Assembly (NCBI GenBank): GCA_023430325.1
Contig: JAEZAU010000122.1
Span: 1 to 7,659, forward strand
Direction of reading: 5' to 3'
DNA: 7,659 bases
Source: Bacteroidota bacterium
Lineage (GTDB): Bacteria; Bacteroidota; Bacteroidia; Flavobacteriales_F; PHOS-HE28
Of the stretch, positions 5,422-7,659 are shown in pieces. A program made the position numbers and the translations under genes. Under the pieces are notes generated by a model. It worked only from the letters and a program-made list of their open reading frames with translations, was not told the origin of the DNA and made no database searches. Position 1 is the stretch's first letter; the number at the start of each line of letters is the position of its first letter.

Positions 5422-6915
5422 CTACTCCTTCACCAGCTTGCGCGAAGCGGCTTTCCCGTTCTGTCGGATCACCAGGAAATAGCTTCCACTGGCCTTGTCG
5501 CTCAGATCGAGCGTACGCTCATACTTCCCCTTGAATCCGGTGATCTTCTCCTGGTACACGCGTTCACCAGAGGCATCGTGGACATCCACTTCCACGTCGG
5601 CGCGCTCCTTCACATCGAAGGTGATCTGGTAGAAGCCAGTGCTCGGGTTGGGGAAGATGTTCAGTTCGCCAAGATCGGGTTCGCTCTCCAAGCCTGTTAC
5701 ACCCTTGTTCTTCAAGAGTGATCTTTCCTCATCGGTGAGCTTCCTGCTTTCGATCCTGATCCGGGTGTTCTGGCGAAGGTCCGTTCGAAGTTCTTCGCGC
5801 ATGCGATCCATCTCCATGCGCAGTTGGTCCATCTCGCGACGAAGCTGCTCCCGCTCATCGGGTCCGAAGTCGTGATCGAACTTGAAGTCGAAGTTCTCTG
5901 GGCCGCGACGGAAATACGTGTGCATTTCCTTTTCACCCAGCTCTCCGTTGATCTGTTGCTCAGCACCGCCGCGAAGAACTTTCAAGGTAACGGCTTCACC
6001 CGGTCTCATGCTTCGGATCTTCTTCGAAAGAGCACCGAAACTGTCGATCATATCACCGTTCACAGCCGTTATAATGTCACCTTCCTTCAGTCCCATTCGC
6101 TCCGCCGCGGAACCTTCTTCCACGCTACCGATCAACGCTCCTGTGATCTGTTCATCATCACCTGGCGTCACCCCGAGGAATGCTCGAGGCTCCTCCATCT
6201 TTTTCCAATGCTCATGATCACCGTGACCATAGGAATAGGAACGGGAGGTCTCACGTTGGGCCAATGTGACCGAAGTACTGTTCTTCTTGTTATTGCGGTA
6301 AAAAGTGATCTTCACTTCATCACCTTCCTTCTTCGATCGGATGATGTCGGAAAGCGCTTTCGGATCGATGATCTCCTTTCCATCCACCTGCGCAATGACA
6401 TCGCCCTCCTTCAATCCAGCAGCCTCAGCAGGCGAGCCATCATGCACTTCGATCACGTACACGCCTTCCTTCACAGACAATTTCTTTTCCTTCTTCAACT
6501 CATCCGTCACCTTCTCTGTACTCACGCCCAACCACGTGTACTTCTCGTGACCCATCTCCGGCATCGGCGGCATTGCAGGCATGCCAGGCATGGAGGGTAC
6601 GGGCGGTATCATCCGCATGCGCATCTCCTGTTCGGCCTCATGACCATCGCCGAAGCGTCGGATGTCTATCACCACGTTCTCATCATCACCATGGAAGGAA
6701 AAATGATCCATGATCCCCATCTCTCGCAAGGCATCTTCGATCTCCTGATCGGAGGCATTGTCCAGATCGAGGCTCCTGGTGGTGGTCTCACCGTTCTCCG
6801 TGGTCCTTATCTCGATGGAGATCTTTCGCTCAGAAGGCTCTTCCTGTGACCTGGCGCTTTTCGGCAGGGTTACCACAACTGCGAAAAGAGGCAACAACAA
6901 CCACTTGCGGTCCAT
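5422..6915 (-). CDS. Secreted two-PDZ protein with T9SS C-terminal sorting domain
   Basis: A 497-residue exported protein. A signal peptide covers about 1-23 (WLLLPLFAVVVTL core, probable cleavage near ARS-Gln24). Residues 30-100 are an acidic region with no recognised family, followed by a Pro/Met-rich linker (102-121; PSMPGMPAMPPMPEMG). PDZ1 spans about 127-220 (WLGVS, DGSPAEAAGLKEGDVI, VDGKEI). PDZ2 spans about 245-327 (AFLGV, EGSAAERMGLKEGDII, VNGDMI). A charged coiled coil follows at about 352-392, and a type IX secretion (Por) tail at about 418-497 (NIFPNPSTGFYQITF, ending RKLVKE). No protease domain is present, so this is not HtrA or a tail-specific protease. The likely role is peptide-binding scaffold or adaptor at the cell surface, which is inference. 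The T9SS tail is normally removed on export across the outer membrane, with the protein released or anchored. The start codon agrees with the signal peptide. It lies 111 bases after the coiled-coil gene. Confidence 0.9.
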   Translation of the reverse strand: MDRKWLLLPLFAVVVTLPKSARSQEEPSERKISIEIRTTENGETTTRSLDLDNASDQEIEDALREMGIMDHFSFHGDDENVVIDIRRFGDGHEAEQEMRMRMIPPVPSMPGMPAMPPMPEMGHEKYTWLGVSTEKVTDELKKEKKLSVKEGVYVIEVHDGSPAEAAGLKEGDVIAQVDGKEIIDPKALSDIIRSKKEGDEVKITFYRNNKKNSTSVTLAQRETSRSYSYGHGDHEHWKKMEEPRAFLGVTPGDDEQITGALIGSVEEGSAAERMGLKEGDIITAVNGDMIDSFGALSKKIRSMRPGEAVTLKVLRGGAEQQINGELGEKEMHTYFRRGPENFDFKFDHDFGPDEREQLRREMDQLRMEMDRMREELRTDLRQNTRIRIESRKLTDEERSLLKNKGVTGLESEPDLGELNIFPNPSTGFYQITFDVKERADVEVDVHDASGERVYQEKITGFKGKYERTLDLSDKASGSYFLVIRQNGKAASRKLVKE

Positions 6916-6934
6916 GGCAGATGAATTTGTAGTC

Positions 6935-6960
6935 GAAAATTAATGAGTGCCAGAGGCCAA
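6935..6960 (-). promoter_or_regulatory. Candidate promoter for the PDZ/T9SS gene
   Basis: On the minus strand, TTG (6960-6958) is followed after 15 bases by TAATTTTC (6942-6935), which matches TAnnTTTG except for its last base. The spacing is short. If real, transcription would begin near 6928 with a leader of about 13 bases, similar to the stronger promoter at 1339-1366. Confidence 0.3.
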
Positions 6961-7026
6961 TTTCAGGCATCCCGATCGAAAACGTGTTAAGATCGTTGCG
7001 GTCGGTTGACGGCGTGATGAAAACGT

Positions 7027-7377
7027 CTAACGTTCGCGGGGAGCAGGGCGCTTTGTGATGTTCCACATTGCATCACCGTGCAATTCGCGATGCAACAGGA
7101 TCGAATATTCCAGCAGCCTTGCACGTTCCTGTTCCATTTCGCGCATCACCTCGTCGAGATCTTCGATCGCCTTGAGCGTTTCCTGCAGTTCAAGATCCAA
7201 TTCCGCCAGACGATCTTCCTCGCTGGGCGCGTTCAGGTGAAGCTGGAATTCGATGTAACGTTCCCTCTCGAAGGCGTCCTTCTCCATGGGAAGCGGAACG
7301 GCGACCTCTTCCTTCAGCGTGGGTAAAGGTACCGAGAAGACGATCGCAGCGACGGGAAGCAAAAGCTTGAGCATCAT
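7027..7377 (-). CDS. Small coiled-coil protein with N-terminal hydrophobic segment, unknown function
   Basis: I do not recognise this 116-residue protein. It opens MMLKLLLPVAAIVFSVPLP, a signal peptide or membrane anchor without an obvious cleavage motif. From about 52 to 98 it is a strongly acidic, Leu-rich helix with heptad-like spacing (RLAELDLELQETLKAIEDLD, then MREMEQERARLLEYSILLHR), very likely a coiled coil. The C-terminus is short and basic (KRPAPRER). I chose the ATG at 7377 (or the adjacent one at 7374) because it opens directly into the hydrophobic segment. An upstream ATG at 7410 would add a polar MQVNSGTNRSA before it and overlap the candidate -7 box. It is flanked on the same strand by the S4 gene (99 bases upstream) and the PDZ gene (111 bases downstream). 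Protein-protein contact at the periplasmic side of the inner membrane is a guess. Confidence 0.65.
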   Translation of the reverse strand: MMLKLLLPVAAIVFSVPLPTLKEEVAVPLPMEKDAFERERYIEFQLHLNAPSEEDRLAELDLELQETLKAIEDLDEVMREMEQERARLLEYSILLHRELHGDAMWNITKRPAPRER

Positions 7378-7395
7378 GGCAGAACGGTTGGTCCC

Positions 7396-7403
7396 CGAAT
7401 TTA
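7396..7403 (-). promoter_or_regulatory. Candidate -7 element for the coiled-coil gene
   Basis: On the minus strand TAAATTCG (7403-7396) differs from TAnnTTTG at one base and lies 18 bases before the ATG at 7377. No clear TTG is found at the -33 distance, so support is weak. Confidence 0.25.
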
Positions 7404-7476
7404 CCTGCACATCATTCCATTCCCGTTCCGGCCCAGAGGATGACCGGTTGGGAACGTGACCGAAAGTTCGATCCGA

Positions 7477-7659
7477 TCATTGATCCGTGAACCGATCGAT
7501 GTCCCTCCTCTCACGTTTCGTGGGCCGGCCAAGACCGGGATCACGGTATGATGCTTTCACTTTGCGGGCGATCTCCAACTTCTCCAGATCATCCAACGAA
7601 GTTGCCTCAGTGATAAGCTCCGGAACGAGTTTAGCGCCGACCCGCGAAGCCGGTATCGC
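7477..7659 (-). CDS. S4-domain RNA-binding protein, Hsp15/HslR-like (C-terminal 60 residues)
   Basis: An open frame enters from the right edge on the minus strand and ends at a TGA (7479-7477). It has no start in the window. The 60 residues match, from memory, the C-terminal part of Bacteroidota S4-domain RNA-binding proteins related to heat-shock protein 15: SRVGAKLVPELI (5-16 of the visible part), an EATSLDDLEKLEIARK helix (18-33), then the signature YRDPGLGRPTKRERRDIDRF (38-57), rich in basic residues. In Escherichia coli Hsp15 rescues stalled 50S subunits carrying peptidyl-tRNA; the same role here is inferred from the family. The S4 domain itself would lie upstream, outside the window, so only the tail is seen; the usual full length is about 120-135 residues. 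The coiled-coil gene follows 99 bases downstream. Confidence 0.8.
   Translation of the reverse strand, partial: AIPASRVGAKLVPELITEATSLDDLEKLEIARKVKASYRDPGLGRPTKRERRDIDRFTDQ

Noticed and set aside
5149..5482. Short frames on both strands repeating Met-Ala-Met-His-Ile
   Set aside because: The shared peptide comes from the palindromic ATGCATGGCCATGCAT read in both directions, not from a coding repeat.
5824..6849. A 341-codon plus-strand open frame antisense to the PDZ/T9SS gene
   Set aside because: Its product is rich in His, Arg, Leu and Ile with no domain, and the opposite frame has a signal peptide, two PDZ domains and a sorting tail. It is a product of codon bias.

Overview
The window looks like chromosomal DNA from a Bacteroidota bacterium, probably a moderately high-GC member of the Flavobacteriales or a relative. 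The evidence is a C-terminal type IX secretion (T9SS) sorting domain, promoter-like TTG/TAnnTTTG elements, Bacteroidota-style PepSY-like and SdiA-regulated secreted proteins, and a charged cold-shock-domain protein typical of the phylum. The assignment to order is inference. The base text is unusual: GATC occurs about 139 times by hand count, where about 30 would be expected by chance, and it is densest between genes.

Left part, plus strand (1-3555). The C-terminal three quarters of an NAD(P)-dependent aldehyde dehydrogenase enters from the left edge. After a 291-base gap with a good Bacteroidota promoter comes a two-gene operon: a small secreted PepSY-like protein, then, overlapping by 4 bases, a secreted protein that joins a second PepSY-like region to an SdiA-regulated beta-propeller-like domain. 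Next is a broken gene for a small secreted protein, interrupted by an in-frame TAG and a one-base frameshift.

Middle (3605-5421). A minus-strand SRAP-family (YedK/HMCES-like) abasic-site protein is divergent from a small plus-strand cold-shock protein, which ends in a strong intrinsic terminator. A second, larger cold-shock-domain protein with a basic charged N-terminus lies convergent on the minus strand. The 256 bases before the next gene hold two related palindromes, one of them a 48-base near-perfect dyad.

Right part, minus strand (5422-7659). Three genes lie in one direction: a secreted protein with two PDZ domains, a coiled coil and a T9SS tail; a short exported or membrane-anchored coiled-coil protein of unknown role; and, cut by the right edge, the C-terminal end of an S4-type RNA-binding (Hsp15/HslR-like) protein.

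The genes do not form one pathway. They are housekeeping and envelope genes: aldehyde oxidation, secreted proteins, DNA damage tolerance and RNA chaperones. I found no defence system, CRISPR array, transposase, tRNA or rRNA. The features most worth following up are the GATC excess, the palindrome pair, the PepSY/SdiA-regulated operon and the decayed gene.
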